Shown: positions 35,994 to 45,687, counted from the stretch's first letter. The stretch: DNA of 64,000 nucleotides from Hyphomicrobiales bacterium (GCA_900473045.1 UCKS01000017.1:219324-283323), one strand, 5' to 3'. The notes: generated from the sequence alone by a model not told the origin. Program-made: numbers and translations.

Positions 35994-37270
35994 TGACCCT
36001 TCTTGTTTTTATCGGGTCGTTGCTTGGCGCCATGGCGATCGGCGTGCCCGTCGCCTTCGCGCTGATGTTCTGCGGCGTCATTCTCATGTGGTTCATGGGC
36101 ATGTTCAACACGCAGATCATCGCGCAGAACATGATCGCCGGGGCCGATACCTTCACGCTTCTGGCCATTCCCTTCTTTATCCTTGCAGGCGAGTTGATGA
36201 ACTCCGGCGGCCTATCCCGTCGCATCATCGAGTTCGCGATTGCCTGCGTTGGCCACATTCGCGGCGGTCTGGGCCTTGTCGCCATTCTGGCGGCGATTAT
36301 CATGGCCAGCATCTCCGGGTCGGCCGCGGCCGATACAGCGGCGCTTGCAGCCATTCTGCTCCCCATGATGGCCAAGGCCGGCTACAATGTGCCTCGATCG
36401 GCTGGACTGATCGCCGCCGGCGGCATTATTGCGCCGGTCATCCCACCTTCGATGGCATTCATCGTCTTTGGTGTTGCCGCAAACGTTTCCATCACCCAAC
36501 TGTTCATGGCCGGCATCGTGCCGGGCATCATGATGGGCCTGGCTCTGGTGATCGCCTGGCTGATTGTCGTGCGCAAGGACAAGGCGGAGCCGCTGCCCAA
36601 GGCGCCGATGTCGGCTCGAATGACAGCCACCGGCCGGGCGCTGTGGGCACTCGGCATGCCGGTCATCATCCTCGGGGGCATCAAGGCCGGCATCATGACG
36701 CCAACCGAGGCTGCGGTGATCGCAGCCGCCTATGCGATGTTCGTCGGCATGGTCATCTACCGCGAGCTTAAGCCGAGGGACCTGCCGCGCGTCATCCTGC
36801 AGGCGGCTAAGACGACATCGGTCATCATGTTCCTCGTTTGCGCAGCACTCGTCTCTGCTTGGCTGATTACCGCCGCCAATATCCCGGCGGAAATCGCCGG
36901 ATACATCGAGCCGCTGATCGACCGCCCGATGCTGTTGATGTTCGTGATCATGATCCTCGTTCTGGTGGTCGGAACGGCGCTCGACCTCACGCCGACCATC
37001 CTGATCCTGACGCCCGTCCTGATGCCGATCATCAAGCAGGCGGGTATCGACCCGGTTTATTTCGGCGTGATGTTCATCATGAACAACTGCATTGGCCTGA
37101 TAACCCCACCCGTCGGCGTCGTACTGAATGTCGTCAGCGGCGTCGGTCGGGTCCCGCTTGGCAAGGTGACGATCGGGGTCTGGCCGTTCCTTCTGGCGCA
37201 AACGATCGTTCTCTTTCTCTTGGTTCTGTTTCCGGACCTCGTTCTCGTGCCTGCCCGGTGGCTGCATTAG
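35993..37270 (+). CDS. dctM: TRAP transporter large permease (DctM)
   Basis: A 425-residue protein with about 12 hydrophobic segments and DctM motifs: PFFILAGELMNSGGLSRR (early loop), ISGSAAADTAALAAILLP, and the late NNCIGLITPPVGVVLN. This is the transport channel of the TRAP system. It forms a tight operon with the FAH enzyme, dctQ and dctP, so the imported acid is most likely the substrate of the neighbouring dehydratases or dehydrogenases. Confidence 0.94.
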   Translation: MTLLVFIGSLLGAMAIGVPVAFALMFCGVILMWFMGMFNTQIIAQNMIAGADTFTLLAIPFFILAGELMNSGGLSRRIIEFAIACVGHIRGGLGLVAILAAIIMASISGSAAADTAALAAILLPMMAKAGYNVPRSAGLIAAGGIIAPVIPPSMAFIVFGVAANVSITQLFMAGIVPGIMMGLALVIAWLIVVRKDKAEPLPKAPMSARMTATGRALWALGMPVIILGGIKAGIMTPTEAAVIAAAYAMFVGMVIYRELKPRDLPRVILQAAKTTSVIMFLVCAALVSAWLITAANIPAEIAGYIEPLIDRPMLLMFVIMILVLVVGTALDLTPTILILTPVLMPIIKQAGIDPVYFGVMFIMNNCIGLITPPVGVVLNVVSGVGRVPLGKVTIGVWPFLLAQTIVLFLLVLFPDLVLVPARWLH

Positions 37271-37315
37271 CCGCCAGCGACCCACAGTCTCACTCAACCA
37301 TCCAGGGAGGATATT

Positions 37316-38320
37316 ATGAGAAAACTGCTTCTAGCCACCACCGCGATCGCATTCGGCCTGTCGGGCGCCGCCCCGGCATTTGCCGAGTTTAACGACCGCA
37401 ACATCCGCATTTCGAACGGAATCAACGCCGACCACCCGGTTGGCAACGGCATCAAGGCCATGCAGGCCTGCCTGGATGAAAAGTCCGGCGGAAAACTTAA
37501 GATCACTGCTTTCTGGGGCGGTGCGCTTGGCGGTGACTTGCAGGCAACCCAGGCCCTGCGCTCGGGCGTGCAGGAAGGCGTTGTCACCTCGTCCTCCCCG
37601 CTTGTCGGCATCATTCCGGCGTTGGGCGTCTTCGACCTGCCCTTCCTGTTCGCCACGCCGCAGGAAGCCTATAAGGTTCTTGACGGCAAGTTCGGCGATA
37701 TGATGAATGAGAAGCTAGAAGCTGCCGGCCTCGTCAATCTTGCCTATTGGGAAAATGGCTTCCGTAACCTGTCGAACTCTGTGCGTCCGGTTACCAAATG
37801 GGAAGACTTCGAGGGGATGAAGGTTCGCGTCATGCAGAACAACATCTTCCTTGACACCTTCCAGAACCTCGGCGCAAACGCCACCCCGATGGCATTCGGC
37901 GAAGTCTTCTCGGCTTTGGAAACCAATGCGATTGACGCCCAGGAAAATCCCTACGTGACGATCGATACCTCAAAGTTCTTCGAGGTACAGAAGTACATCA
38001 CCGAAACGAACCACGCCTACACGCCTTTCCTGCTGCTGTTCTCGAAAGCGATCTTCGACACCTATACACCGGAAGAGCAGACGGCGCTGCGGGAGTGTGC
38101 GGTCGTTGGCCGTGACGAGGAGCGGAAGGTCATTCAGGAACTGAACAAGACGTCACTTGATAAGATCAAGGCCGCCGGCCTGAAAGTGAATGTTTTGTCT
38201 GCTGAAGAGCAGGCCCGTATTCGCGAAAAGTCGATGATCGTTTATGAAAAGCACAAGGCCGAAATCGGCGCCGATGTTGTCGACGCGATCCTTGCGGAGC
38301 TTGCGGAGACACGCAAGTAA
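37316..38320 (+). CDS. dctP: TRAP transporter substrate-binding protein (DctP)
   Basis: A 334-residue periplasmic receptor with a Sec signal peptide (KLLLATTAIAFGLSGAAPAFAE). The DctP fold is supported by GVQEGVVTSSSPL, FRNLSNSVRPV and the conserved ligand-binding segment MKVRVMQNNIFLDTFQNLGANATPM (split here around Arg), where an Arg salt-bridges the substrate carboxylate. It binds an organic or sugar acid and delivers it to DctQM. GGAGG lies before the ATG. A 15-bp-stem hairpin ends the operon. Confidence 0.93.
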   Translation: MRKLLLATTAIAFGLSGAAPAFAEFNDRNIRISNGINADHPVGNGIKAMQACLDEKSGGKLKITAFWGGALGGDLQATQALRSGVQEGVVTSSSPLVGIIPALGVFDLPFLFATPQEAYKVLDGKFGDMMNEKLEAAGLVNLAYWENGFRNLSNSVRPVTKWEDFEGMKVRVMQNNIFLDTFQNLGANATPMAFGEVFSALETNAIDAQENPYVTIDTSKFFEVQKYITETNHAYTPFLLLFSKAIFDTYTPEEQTALRECAVVGRDEERKVIQELNKTSLDKIKAAGLKVNVLSAEEQARIREKSMIVYEKHKAEIGADVVDAILAELAETRK

Positions 38321-38340
38321 CTTTGACTGACTGAATATCT

Positions 38341-38379
38341 GAGAATGGGGACCGGCATCATTGCCCGGTCCCCATTCTC
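38341..38379. terminator. Long-stem hairpin after dctP
   Basis: A 15-bp perfect stem (GAGAATGGGGACCGG and its complement) with a 9-base loop lies between the convergent dctP and EamA genes. Flanking T-runs are short; a bidirectional terminator is likely. Confidence 0.7.
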
Positions 38380-38414
38380 CATGTCTAGCCTATATCGGCG
38401 GGTGGATGTGACCA

Positions 38415-39332
38415 TCACTCCGGCACAGCAGGCAGAACCGTTGCGCGCGTCTTCAATTGCCGCTCCCTAAAGAAGATGAAAAGTCCGGAGGCGACGATCA
38501 GGCCCGCGCCTGCCAGCATGCCCAACCGGGGCACATCGCCGAAGAAAATCCAGCCGAACACCACCGCCCAAAGCAGCAGCGTATATTGAAGCGGTGCCAC
38601 CGTTGCCGCATCCGAAATCTTCAGGGCACGGTTAACCAGCATATGGGCAGCCATGGCGACGATACCGAGGAGACCGAGCAGCGCCAGATCGATACCGGAG
38701 GAAATCGGTGCCCAGTCGAAAGGCGCGAAGGCTAAGCCGGCAAGGGCTGCCCCGGCCACCTGGAAAAATACCAGCGTCCTGTCCGGCGTGTTGCGCAGGC
38801 CGCGACCTGACAGCAGCATGAAGGCAAACGCCGCGCTGCCGACGATCGAAATGAGGGCAGGCAGGGTGAACATGGCTCTCGATGGTTCGAGCGTGATGAT
38901 AACGCCGACAAAACCGGCGGCGATCGCACACCAGCGCCGCCAGCCGACGGTCTCCCCCAGCAAAAGGGGAGACGCCGCCGCAACATAGATAGGTGCTGCC
39001 AGCCAGTAGGTCATGACATCGGCAAGCGGCAGATACATCACTGCATAGTAGAAGCAGAAAACCTCCAAGCTGGAAAACACCACACGGGCGAACTGCATCC
39101 ATGGCTGCTCGGCCGAGGTGATCGATTTGAGCCCGGCCTGCCAGAGGAATGGCGCCAGAATGACAAGCGCCGCCAGACTGCGGATGAGGATAACTTGTCC
39201 GAGCCCGAAGTTTGCCACCAGCCATTTTCCCATCGCATCGTTCAGCGCAAACATCAGCATGCCCAGGAGCATGATCAGCGGACCTGCATATGGCGAAATT
39301 GTCATCCCGGCACGGGTTTCCAGAGTAGTCAC
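38415..39332 (-). CDS. EamA/DMT-family transporter
   Basis: A 305-residue membrane protein with ten hydrophobic helices in two EamA repeats; the first starts at GPLIMLLGMLMFALNDAMGKW and the second after TLEPSRAMF. DMT proteins export or import small metabolites, amino acids or sugar acids. The GTG at 39332 follows GGGAG and is preferred to a TTG 15 bases upstream. It is the third gene of the GntR-dehydratase-EamA operon, so it may move the dehydratase substrate. Confidence 0.86.
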   Translation of the reverse strand: MTTLETRAGMTISPYAGPLIMLLGMLMFALNDAMGKWLVANFGLGQVILIRSLAALVILAPFLWQAGLKSITSAEQPWMQFARVVFSSLEVFCFYYAVMYLPLADVMTYWLAAPIYVAAASPLLLGETVGWRRWCAIAAGFVGVIITLEPSRAMFTLPALISIVGSAAFAFMLLSGRGLRNTPDRTLVFFQVAGAALAGLAFAPFDWAPISSGIDLALLGLLGIVAMAAHMLVNRALKISDAATVAPLQYTLLLWAVVFGWIFFGDVPRLGMLAGAGLIVASGLFIFFRERQLKTRATVLPAVPE

Positions 39333-39371
39333 GCAAAAAACTCCCAATCTTCTTTTCTTAGGCGTAGGATG

Positions 39372-40574
39372 TTACAAGCTGGCCGCATCTGAAAGACGAC
39401 GGCTCACCGTAAAGGCTCGATCCAGGTCAGGGTTGAGCTCCATGCCGAGGCCCGCGCCGGGGGGAACGGTGATCATCCCGTTTTTCACTTCCGGCAATGC
39501 CGTCACCAGATCCCGATACCAGGTGCGGTAGAATGCGCGCACGCTTTCCTGGACCAGTGCGTTTGGCGCGTTGAGAGACAGATGGGTTGATGCGCACAGG
39601 ACGACAGGGCCGGTACAGTCGTGGGGTGCGACAGGCAGGTGCCAGGCCTCGGCCATCGCGGCGATCTTGCGTGCCTCCGAGAGCCCGCCGCACCAGGAAA
39701 TGTCAAGCATCATCACCCCGGCCGCGCCGGTTTCCAGAAGATCGCGGAACGCCCAGCGCGAGCCGAGTGTCTCCGACGCCGAAATCGGTGCGGGCGACAC
39801 GGCTGCATAACGTGCAAGGCTAGACAGGCTGTCCATCTTGATCGGGTCTTCGTGCCAGAACGTTTTGTACGGCGTCAATTCCTTGGCGATCTGCATGGCC
39901 GGCAACAATTGCCACATGGAGTGAAACTCGACCATGATATCCATCCTGTCGCCGACCGCCGTGCGGATCTTCTCGAAAGGCTTGAGCGCCTGTTTCAGGT
40001 CCGGCATCGAGATATATTGCCCGCGGGTCTTTTCCGCCGCCGCATCGAAGGGCCAGATCTTCATCGCCGTGATGCCCTCTTCAAGCAGCGATTGGGCAAG
40101 TTCGTCGGCATTGTGGAGGAAGCCGTTGAGGTCGTCGTAGTCCTTGCCGTCCGAAAGGCCGTAATTGGAGGTCGTCTGTCCGGTGGCTTTCTTGATATAT
40201 TCGCTCCCGGCACAGGTATTGTAGGTGCGGATCTCCTGACGGGTAAACCCGCCCAGCAACTGTGCGATCGGCATACCCGTCGCCTTGCCGAAAATATCCC
40301 AGAGCGCGATGTCGAAGGCGGAATTGCCACGCACTTCGGCCCCGGACGACCGAAACCCGAGATAGCCGACAAGGTCGGCGGCCAACAGGTCAATCTGCAG
40401 CGGATCACGGCCGATCACCCTTGGTGCAATATATTCATGCACGTAGGCCTCGACCGTCTGGGCGCCGAAGAAGGTTTCTCCGAGACCGGTTAGGCCCTCG
40501 TCGGTATGAACCAGCAACCAAAGCAGGTTGGCACGCTCTGCAACGCGCACGGTTTCGAGGCCGGTGATTTTCAT
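39372..40574 (-). CDS. Enolase-superfamily (MR/MLE) sugar-acid dehydratase
   Basis: A 400-residue mandelate racemase/muconate lactonizing enzyme family member. The N-terminal capping domain is followed by the barrel with the ordered metal ligands in DIMVEFHSMW, FWHEDPI and ISASET, and the general-base His in VAPHDCTGP. MR-group enzymes with this layout dehydrate aldonates or aldarates (galactonate, fuconate, arabinonate types) to 2-keto-3-deoxy acids. The substrate is not decidable from sequence. Operon with the GntR gene upstream (gap 21 bases) and the EamA gene downstream (gap 39). Confidence 0.87.
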   Translation of the reverse strand: MKITGLETVRVAERANLLWLLVHTDEGLTGLGETFFGAQTVEAYVHEYIAPRVIGRDPLQIDLLAADLVGYLGFRSSGAEVRGNSAFDIALWDIFGKATGMPIAQLLGGFTRQEIRTYNTCAGSEYIKKATGQTTSNYGLSDGKDYDDLNGFLHNADELAQSLLEEGITAMKIWPFDAAAEKTRGQYISMPDLKQALKPFEKIRTAVGDRMDIMVEFHSMWQLLPAMQIAKELTPYKTFWHEDPIKMDSLSSLARYAAVSPAPISASETLGSRWAFRDLLETGAAGVMMLDISWCGGLSEARKIAAMAEAWHLPVAPHDCTGPVVLCASTHLSLNAPNALVQESVRAFYRTWYRDLVTALPEVKNGMITVPPGAGLGMELNPDLDRAFTVSRRLSDAASL

Positions 40575-40595
40575 GGGTGGATTCTCCTGGATGTC

Positions 40596-41309
40596 TCAAA
40601 CCAGGCCTGCGGTAAGCAGTGCCTTGATGCTTTGATCGAAATGCCGGTTCATCAACACGGCCGCGGCCTGCGGATTGCCGTCGACGATTGCCAGCGCGAG
40701 GTCCTCGTGCAGCGCATTCATCGCCCGACGTTCATCATCATCGACACGGCTTTTCCAGCCGATCGGCCATGTCTGGCGGGTCACGCCCTGGAAGGCCCCA
40801 ATGATCAACGCGAAGACCGGGTTGCGGGAGGCGCGGGCGATGGCTGCGTGAAAGGCGATATCATGCTCCATGATCGCCATGGGATGGGCGATGGCTTGTG
40901 CCATGGCCTGGGCGTGATCAAGGATCAGCTGCGCTTCTGCCTCTGTGCGCCGGAGTGCGGCCAGCGTCGCCGTGCGTGCCTCGATCGTGCGGCGCACATC
41001 GTAGATCTGCAGGATGTCGATCTGGTCTGTCACCACGCCATGTTCGATCATCATAGCCATCGAAGCATCGTCAAGTGGGGCAATCGTCGGCCTTTTGCCC
41101 ACGCCCAGATCGACAAGACGCAAGGCGGCCAGCGAGCGCAGTGCTTCGCGGATCACTGTCCTGGATACCTGAAACTGCTCGGAAAGAGCCGCCTCGGCCG
41201 GCAAATGATCGCCCGGTTTAAGCTCCGTGTCGCGTATCAGGCGCGTTATCGATGCAATCGCTCCTGCGACAAAATCGCCAGGGACAAGCGGAACAGCGGT
41301 GTTACCCAT
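40596..41309 (-). CDS. GntR-family regulator (FCD subfamily) of the dehydratase operon
   Basis: A 237-residue GntR/FadR-type regulator starting MGNTAVPLVPGDFVAGAI. The winged helix is visible in LPAEAALSEQFQVSRTVIREA, and the C-terminal FCD domain follows with the His ligands in HDIAFHAAIARAS and MNRHFDQ. The ATG at 41309 is preceded by GGAGGA; an in-frame upstream ATG at 41372 would run through the operator-like palindrome. It heads the operon and probably autoregulates through 41327-41353. Confidence 0.9.
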   Translation of the reverse strand: MGNTAVPLVPGDFVAGAIASITRLIRDTELKPGDHLPAEAALSEQFQVSRTVIREALRSLAALRLVDLGVGKRPTIAPLDDASMAMMIEHGVVTDQIDILQIYDVRRTIEARTATLAALRRTEAEAQLILDHAQAMAQAIAHPMAIMEHDIAFHAAIARASRNPVFALIIGAFQGVTRQTWPIGWKSRVDDDERRAMNALHEDLALAIVDGNPQAAAVLMNRHFDQSIKALLTAGLV

Positions 41310-41326
41310 AAGTAGTCCTCCATCTT

Positions 41327-41353
41327 GTGGAAAGCTATAGTACAGCTTTCCAC
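41327..41353. promoter_or_regulatory. Probable GntR operator, GTGGAAAGCT-N7-AGCTTTCCAC
   Basis: A perfect 10-bp inverted repeat with a 7-base AT-rich centre lies 18 bases upstream of the GntR start, overlapping the region where the promoter must be. Its position argues for autorepression by the FCD regulator. Confidence 0.6.
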
Positions 41354-41397
41354 TAAAGTGAAGAGGCCTCACATGGACCGTGCTTCATTGTCCTGCG

Positions 41398-42315
41398 CTA
41401 CCGGGACCAGGTGGCTCCGGTGGTCGTTAGATAAATGGCGTAGAGCGACTGGGTGGCCGTGATGAAGAGGCGGTTGCGACGGGGGCCGCCAAATGTGAGA
41501 TTGGCGACCGTCTGGGGGACCTTTATCTTGCCGATGAGGGTACCGTCAGGGGCGAAGCAGTGCACCCCGTCGGCAGCGCTCGACCAGACATTGCCGCTAA
41601 CATCGACGCGCATTCCGTCCGGGATGCCATTACCGATCTCGCAGAAAACCCGCCCGTTCGTCACCGTTCCTCCATCCCCGATATCAAAGATCCGAATATG
41701 GCGCGCCGCGGTTTCGTCGTGGCTTGCACCGCTGTCGGCGACATAGAGTCTGGTCTCATCCGGTGAAAAGGCCAAGCCGTTCGGCTGCAGAAAATCGCTG
41801 ACCACCACGGCAAGGTCGCCGGTGAGGGGATCGAGCCGGTAGACGTTGCGGGTGGCCTGCTCCGGCTCTGCCTGATACCCTTCGTAGTCCGAAAGAATGC
41901 CGTATGTCGGATCTGTGAACCAGATGGTGCCGTCCGAGCGGACGATGACGTCATTGGGCGAATTGAGCCGTCTGCCCTCATAGCTCTCGGCAAGGACCGT
42001 CATCGAACCATCGGCCTCTGTGCGCGTGACGCGCCGCGTGCCGTGCTCGCAGGAAATCAACCTGCCCTGCCGGTCGCGGGTATTGCCATTGGCGAAGTTC
42101 GACGGAGCGCGGAACACGGAGACCCCTCCGTCCGGCACCCAGCGCATCATGCGCTCGTTCGGAATGTCGCTCCACAGGAGTTGCTGCGCATCGCCGAACC
42201 AGACCGGGCCCTCGGCCCAGCGGCAGCCGGCGTAAAGCTCTTCAAGGGCGATGCTGCCTATAATCAGCGTCTTGAATCGGGGATCGTGGACTTCATAGGG
42301 GGAGGGTTGTGGCAT
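41398..42315 (-). CDS. SMP-30/gluconolactonase-family sugar lactonase
   Basis: A 305-residue six-bladed beta-propeller lactonase. Family signatures are CRWAEGPVWFGDAQQLLWSDIP (metal-ligand Glu in AEGPVW), NGNTRDRQGRLISCEHGTRR, NSPNDVIVRSDGTIWFTDPTYG, and PNGLAFSPDETRLYVADS. These bind a divalent metal and hydrolyse sugar lactones to the free acids. It lies 14 bases after the second ABC permease gene, so lactone uptake and opening are probably linked. The frame is open far upstream, but that part is antisense to the permease. No strong ribosome site before the ATG at 42315; translation may be coupled to the permease. Confidence 0.86.
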   Translation of the reverse strand: MPQPSPYEVHDPRFKTLIIGSIALEELYAGCRWAEGPVWFGDAQQLLWSDIPNERMMRWVPDGGVSVFRAPSNFANGNTRDRQGRLISCEHGTRRVTRTEADGSMTVLAESYEGRRLNSPNDVIVRSDGTIWFTDPTYGILSDYEGYQAEPEQATRNVYRLDPLTGDLAVVVSDFLQPNGLAFSPDETRLYVADSGASHDETAARHIRIFDIGDGGTVTNGRVFCEIGNGIPDGMRVDVSGNVWSSAADGVHCFAPDGTLIGKIKVPQTVANLTFGGPRRNRLFITATQSLYAIYLTTTGATWSR

Positions 42316-42329
42316 GGGATTGGACCGGA

Positions 42330-43280
42330 CTAACGTTGGTTTGGATTGCGGCCGCCTGCGACCACGATGACGGCAATGATGATGAGGCCAGTCATGATCA
42401 GCCGGATGCCGGCACCGGCGCCATAGGTGTTGAGCATGGAGACGACAAGAAACATGAAGAGCGACGCTCCCCAGATTCCAGCCACGTTGCTGTTGCCGCC
42501 CGCAACGGCCGTACCGCCTATAACGACGACGGCAATCGACATCAGGAGGTATTCCGAGCCCATGTTGAGCGCCGCACCGCCTGAGAAACTGGCAAGTAGG
42601 TAGCCACAGATTGCGGCCAGAACGGAGCAGAGAACATAGGTGACGAAGCGCGTGCCATCGACAGGGATACCGGCCATGCGAGCTGCACGGATGCTCTGGC
42701 CGATTGCTGCGACCCATCGGCCGTAAACCGACTTTTGCAACAGAATGAAGGCGAACGCCGAGAGGATCAAGGCAACGAAAGTGACATTCGGGATCCCGAG
42801 CGTGGTTTCCGTGCAGAATTTTGCCAGGGCTTCCGGCGGCTTGATGCGCAGGCCGCGATTCGTCCAGATCGCCGTCGATTGAACGATGAAACTCATCGAC
42901 AGCGTCGCAATGATCGGCGGGATTTGCAGGAGCTTGATCAGGACATAATTGCCGATCCCGACCGCAACGCCAACGCCGATGGCGACGACAAGTCCCGGCA
43001 GGATCAGTGAATTGTCGACCTGCATGAATTTCAGCGCGACAGTGCCCGCAAGCGTCATTGTGGCCGGAACGCACAGATCGATATTGCCCGGCCCCAGTGT
43101 GATTACGAACATCTGTCCGATGCCGACCAGAATGGAAAAGGCTGCGAAAGTCAGCGCCGCCTGGCTGAGGCCAATCGTGCTTGCACCGCCAGTAAACAGG
43201 ATGGTGGCGATCCACACGGCCATCGCTGCCACGAAAGACCAGATCCACGGCTTATGGGACAGGGAAGCGAGGAGGTTCAT
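42330..43280 (-). CDS. Ribose-type ABC transporter permease
   Basis: A 316-residue membrane permease with about eight to ten hydrophobic helices and the RbsC-family segment VITLGPGNIDLCVPATMTLAG near residue 65, where the second permease of the pair has NDLDLSMGT. It pairs with the neighbouring permease (4-base overlap) and the double-domain ATPase to form a carbohydrate uptake ABC system. The DLS motif typical of RbsC reads DLCV here. Confidence 0.88.
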   Translation of the reverse strand: MNLLASLSHKPWIWSFVAAMAVWIATILFTGGASTIGLSQAALTFAAFSILVGIGQMFVITLGPGNIDLCVPATMTLAGTVALKFMQVDNSLILPGLVVAIGVGVAVGIGNYVLIKLLQIPPIIATLSMSFIVQSTAIWTNRGLRIKPPEALAKFCTETTLGIPNVTFVALILSAFAFILLQKSVYGRWVAAIGQSIRAARMAGIPVDGTRFVTYVLCSVLAAICGYLLASFSGGAALNMGSEYLLMSIAVVVIGGTAVAGGNSNVAGIWGASLFMFLVVSMLNTYGAGAGIRLIMTGLIIIAVIVVAGGRNPNQR

Positions 43281-44224
43281 GGTTGCCTCCCTCGGTTTTC
43301 ATGGCGATTGAGCAGCAGGCGGAGCCCGAGTACAACGATCAGGATCGCGCCCTGCGCGCCAATCTGCCAGTCCGGCGAGATGCGCAGGAAGGAGAGGAAA
43401 GATCCGGCAAGCGTCAGCGTCAAGGCGCCAATGACCGCGCCGATGGGAGAGACGCGGCCACCTGTAAACTCACCACCGCCGAGGATGACACCGGCAATCG
43501 ACAGAAGTGTGTAGCGCAGCGCGATATTGGCATCTGCGGACGTGGTTAGTCCGACCAGCGAGATACCGGCGAGAATGGCAAAAAACGCTGCAAGCGCATA
43601 GGTCGCTGCTCGAGCTCCCAAAATGGACCAGCCAGCGCGCTCCACAGAACGGGCATTGCCACCGACGCCTCTTAGGATGACGCCGAGGGAGGAGCGCATG
43701 ATGACGAAATGCGAGACTACGGCAATGATAATGCAGGCGATGATCGCCATCGGTACAAACGGCGGCCGGGAAATCATGATGACGCGTGCCCATCCTGGCG
43801 CCTGTCCGCCCGGAGCGGGCAGGATGAGCACCGCAAGACCGCCCCAGACGAAGCTCATGCCGAGTGTGACGACAATGGATGGGAGGTTCCGGAGATGGAT
43901 GAGCACACCGAGGGCCGCGTAAATCGCGATTGCGGCTGCAAGCACGAGCACGCCGACCAACGGGGTGGCTTGCAGGAACGTTGCAGCGACACATGCCACG
44001 AAGCTGACGAAGGTACCCATCGACAGATCCAGATCGTTCACCGTCATGATCAGCATCTGAGCGATGGTCGCGAACGCGATCGGTACGGCAAGATTGAACA
44101 GAAGGTTGAGCCCGGTATAGCTCATGGCACGCGGCTGAAGGTAGAATACGGAAATCAGAAGGATCGTCAGCGACAAGGCGGGTATCAAAAGCCGGATCGT
44201 ATCGGGGGACAGGACTTTCTTCAT
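43277..44224 (-). CDS. Ribose-type ABC transporter permease
   Basis: A 315-residue permease of the RbsC/BPD_transp_2 family, with hydrophobic helices throughout and the family motif MTVNDLDLSMGTFVSF. It overlaps the ATPase gene by 4 bases (ATGA) and the second permease by 4 bases, so the heteromeric channel is translationally coupled. The ATG at 44222-44224 is chosen because upstream codons lie inside the ATPase gene. Confidence 0.89.
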   Translation of the reverse strand: MKKVLSPDTIRLLIPALSLTILLISVFYLQPRAMSYTGLNLLFNLAVPIAFATIAQMLIMTVNDLDLSMGTFVSFVACVAATFLQATPLVGVLVLAAAIAIYAALGVLIHLRNLPSIVVTLGMSFVWGGLAVLILPAPGGQAPGWARVIMISRPPFVPMAIIACIIIAVVSHFVIMRSSLGVILRGVGGNARSVERAGWSILGARAATYALAAFFAILAGISLVGLTTSADANIALRYTLLSIAGVILGGGEFTGGRVSPIGAVIGALTLTLAGSFLSFLRISPDWQIGAQGAILIVVLGLRLLLNRHENRGRQP

Positions 44225-45687
44225 GCGGCAGCACCCATGAAGGATGCGGCCAGGATATTCTTCTCCGTTACGGCTTCTTCCTTGAGTTCGGCGACGATCA
44301 CACCATTGTTGAAGACGTAGACTCGGTCGCAAAGGCAGACTTCATCCATCTCGGTCGAGTACCAGACGAATGTGCGTCCTTTATCTGCCTCGTCCCGCAG
44401 AATGGCGTAGACCTCCTGTTTCGTGCCGACGTCGACGCCGCGCATGGGATCATCCATGAGGACGGCGGGCGCGGGCGTTGCAAGGGCACGGGCAAACAAC
44501 ACCTTCTGCTGGTTGCCGCCCGACAGTGACAGGATAGGATTTCCGATATCATGTGTGCGGATTTCGATCCGCTGTTTCCAAGACTGCCCAAGATCGGCCT
44601 CGGCGGGCTCGCTGACTAAGCCGCGCCGGGAGAGGCCGCCAAGATCGGCGATCGTGAGGTTCTTCAGGATGCTCCAGAGCGGAAAGACGCCGTTTAGCGC
44701 GCGATCTCCGGCAACGAAGGCTACCTGAGCTTCACGCCTGCTCGACCAGTTGCCCGTGCGCGCCAGATAGAGATCGATCAGAGTGTCGGTCTGGCCGTGA
44801 CCGCCAAGGCCGGCAAGACCGACGATTTCACCGGGAAAAGCCTCGAACGCAATGCCCTTTCCGCGCCGCGAAGCCTGCGACAGGAGTGGCGTAAGGCCAG
44901 CATTGTCCTTGACGCGCTTTTCCTGATCGCGGCCCTTGACCACGCTGCCCATGGCCGCGACCAGACTGTGCTCGTCGAATTCACCGGCAGGTCGCTCGGT
45001 CACCACCTTGCCGTCCTTCATCACGACGATGCGGTCGGACGTCGACAGTATTTCGCTGAGAATATGGGAAATGAAGATGACAGATCCGCCAGCCGCAACG
45101 AAGCTGCGGACATAATACAAAAGTTGCGTCGCAAGGCTTGCGTCGAGCGAAGACGTGGGTTCATCGAGGATGACGAGCTTCACCGGCTGGGCCACCTGCG
45201 AGAAGGCTGTGGCGATCTCCACCATCTGTCGCTGAGCGATCGAAAGATCGCTGACAACGCCGTTGGGGTCAATCCCGTGGCCAGGGAAGATTTCATCGAG
45301 CTTGGCGCCGATGATGCGCGCTGCACGACGCCGCCAGCCCCAACCCGTCAGCGTGCGGTGCATGACACGGGTGTTCTCGATCACTGTCAGGTTCGGACAA
45401 AGCGACAATTCCTGAAAGACGCACCGCACGCCATTAAAGCGCGCCGCAGCAATGCCATAACGCGGCATCAGCTCCCCTGCGCATGCGATGGTGCCTTGGT
45501 GAGGCGATAAACCGCCATTGATGACATTGACGATCGTCGATTTCCCGGCGCCGTTATGTCCCACGAGGCCAACGCATTCGCCCGGCAGAATTCTCAACGT
45601 CACACCATCGAGCGCCTTGACCGCGCCGAAGCTGACTTTTGCATCCGCAACCTCGATGACCGCGTGCCGCAGCGGGATTGTCGTCAT
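44221..45687 (-). CDS. Sugar ABC transporter ATPase (RbsA/MglA type, two NBDs)
   Basis: A 488-residue protein with two nucleotide-binding domains. The first has Walker A GHNGAGKST, signature LSIAQRQMVE and Walker B LVILDEPTSSLD; the second has a degenerate Walker A (GLAGLGGHGQTDT), signature LSGGNQQKVLFAR and DDPMRGVDVG. Degenerate second sites are usual for this family. It powers the two permeases and the binding protein at 45766. Confidence 0.92.
   Translation of the reverse strand: MTTIPLRHAVIEVADAKVSFGAVKALDGVTLRILPGECVGLVGHNGAGKSTIVNVINGGLSPHQGTIACAGELMPRYGIAAARFNGVRCVFQELSLCPNLTVIENTRVMHRTLTGWGWRRRAARIIGAKLDEIFPGHGIDPNGVVSDLSIAQRQMVEIATAFSQVAQPVKLVILDEPTSSLDASLATQLLYYVRSFVAAGGSVIFISHILSEILSTSDRIVVMKDGKVVTERPAGEFDEHSLVAAMGSVVKGRDQEKRVKDNAGLTPLLSQASRRGKGIAFEAFPGEIVGLAGLGGHGQTDTLIDLYLARTGNWSSRREAQVAFVAGDRALNGVFPLWSILKNLTIADLGGLSRRGLVSEPAEADLGQSWKQRIEIRTHDIGNPILSLSGGNQQKVLFARALATPAPAVLMDDPMRGVDVGTKQEVYAILRDEADKGRTFVWYSTEMDEVCLCDRVYVFNNGVIVAELKEEAVTEKNILAASFMGAAA

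Noticed and set aside
36212..37297. 361-codon minus-strand frame opposite dctM
   Set aside because: Highly charged His/Asp/Arg-rich shadow of a membrane protein gene, with no domain.
42316..43248. Open minus-strand extension of the SMP-30 gene to 616 codons
   Set aside because: The added part reads the permease gene in another frame and has biased, low-complexity composition; the permease in the correct frame has clear membrane helices.
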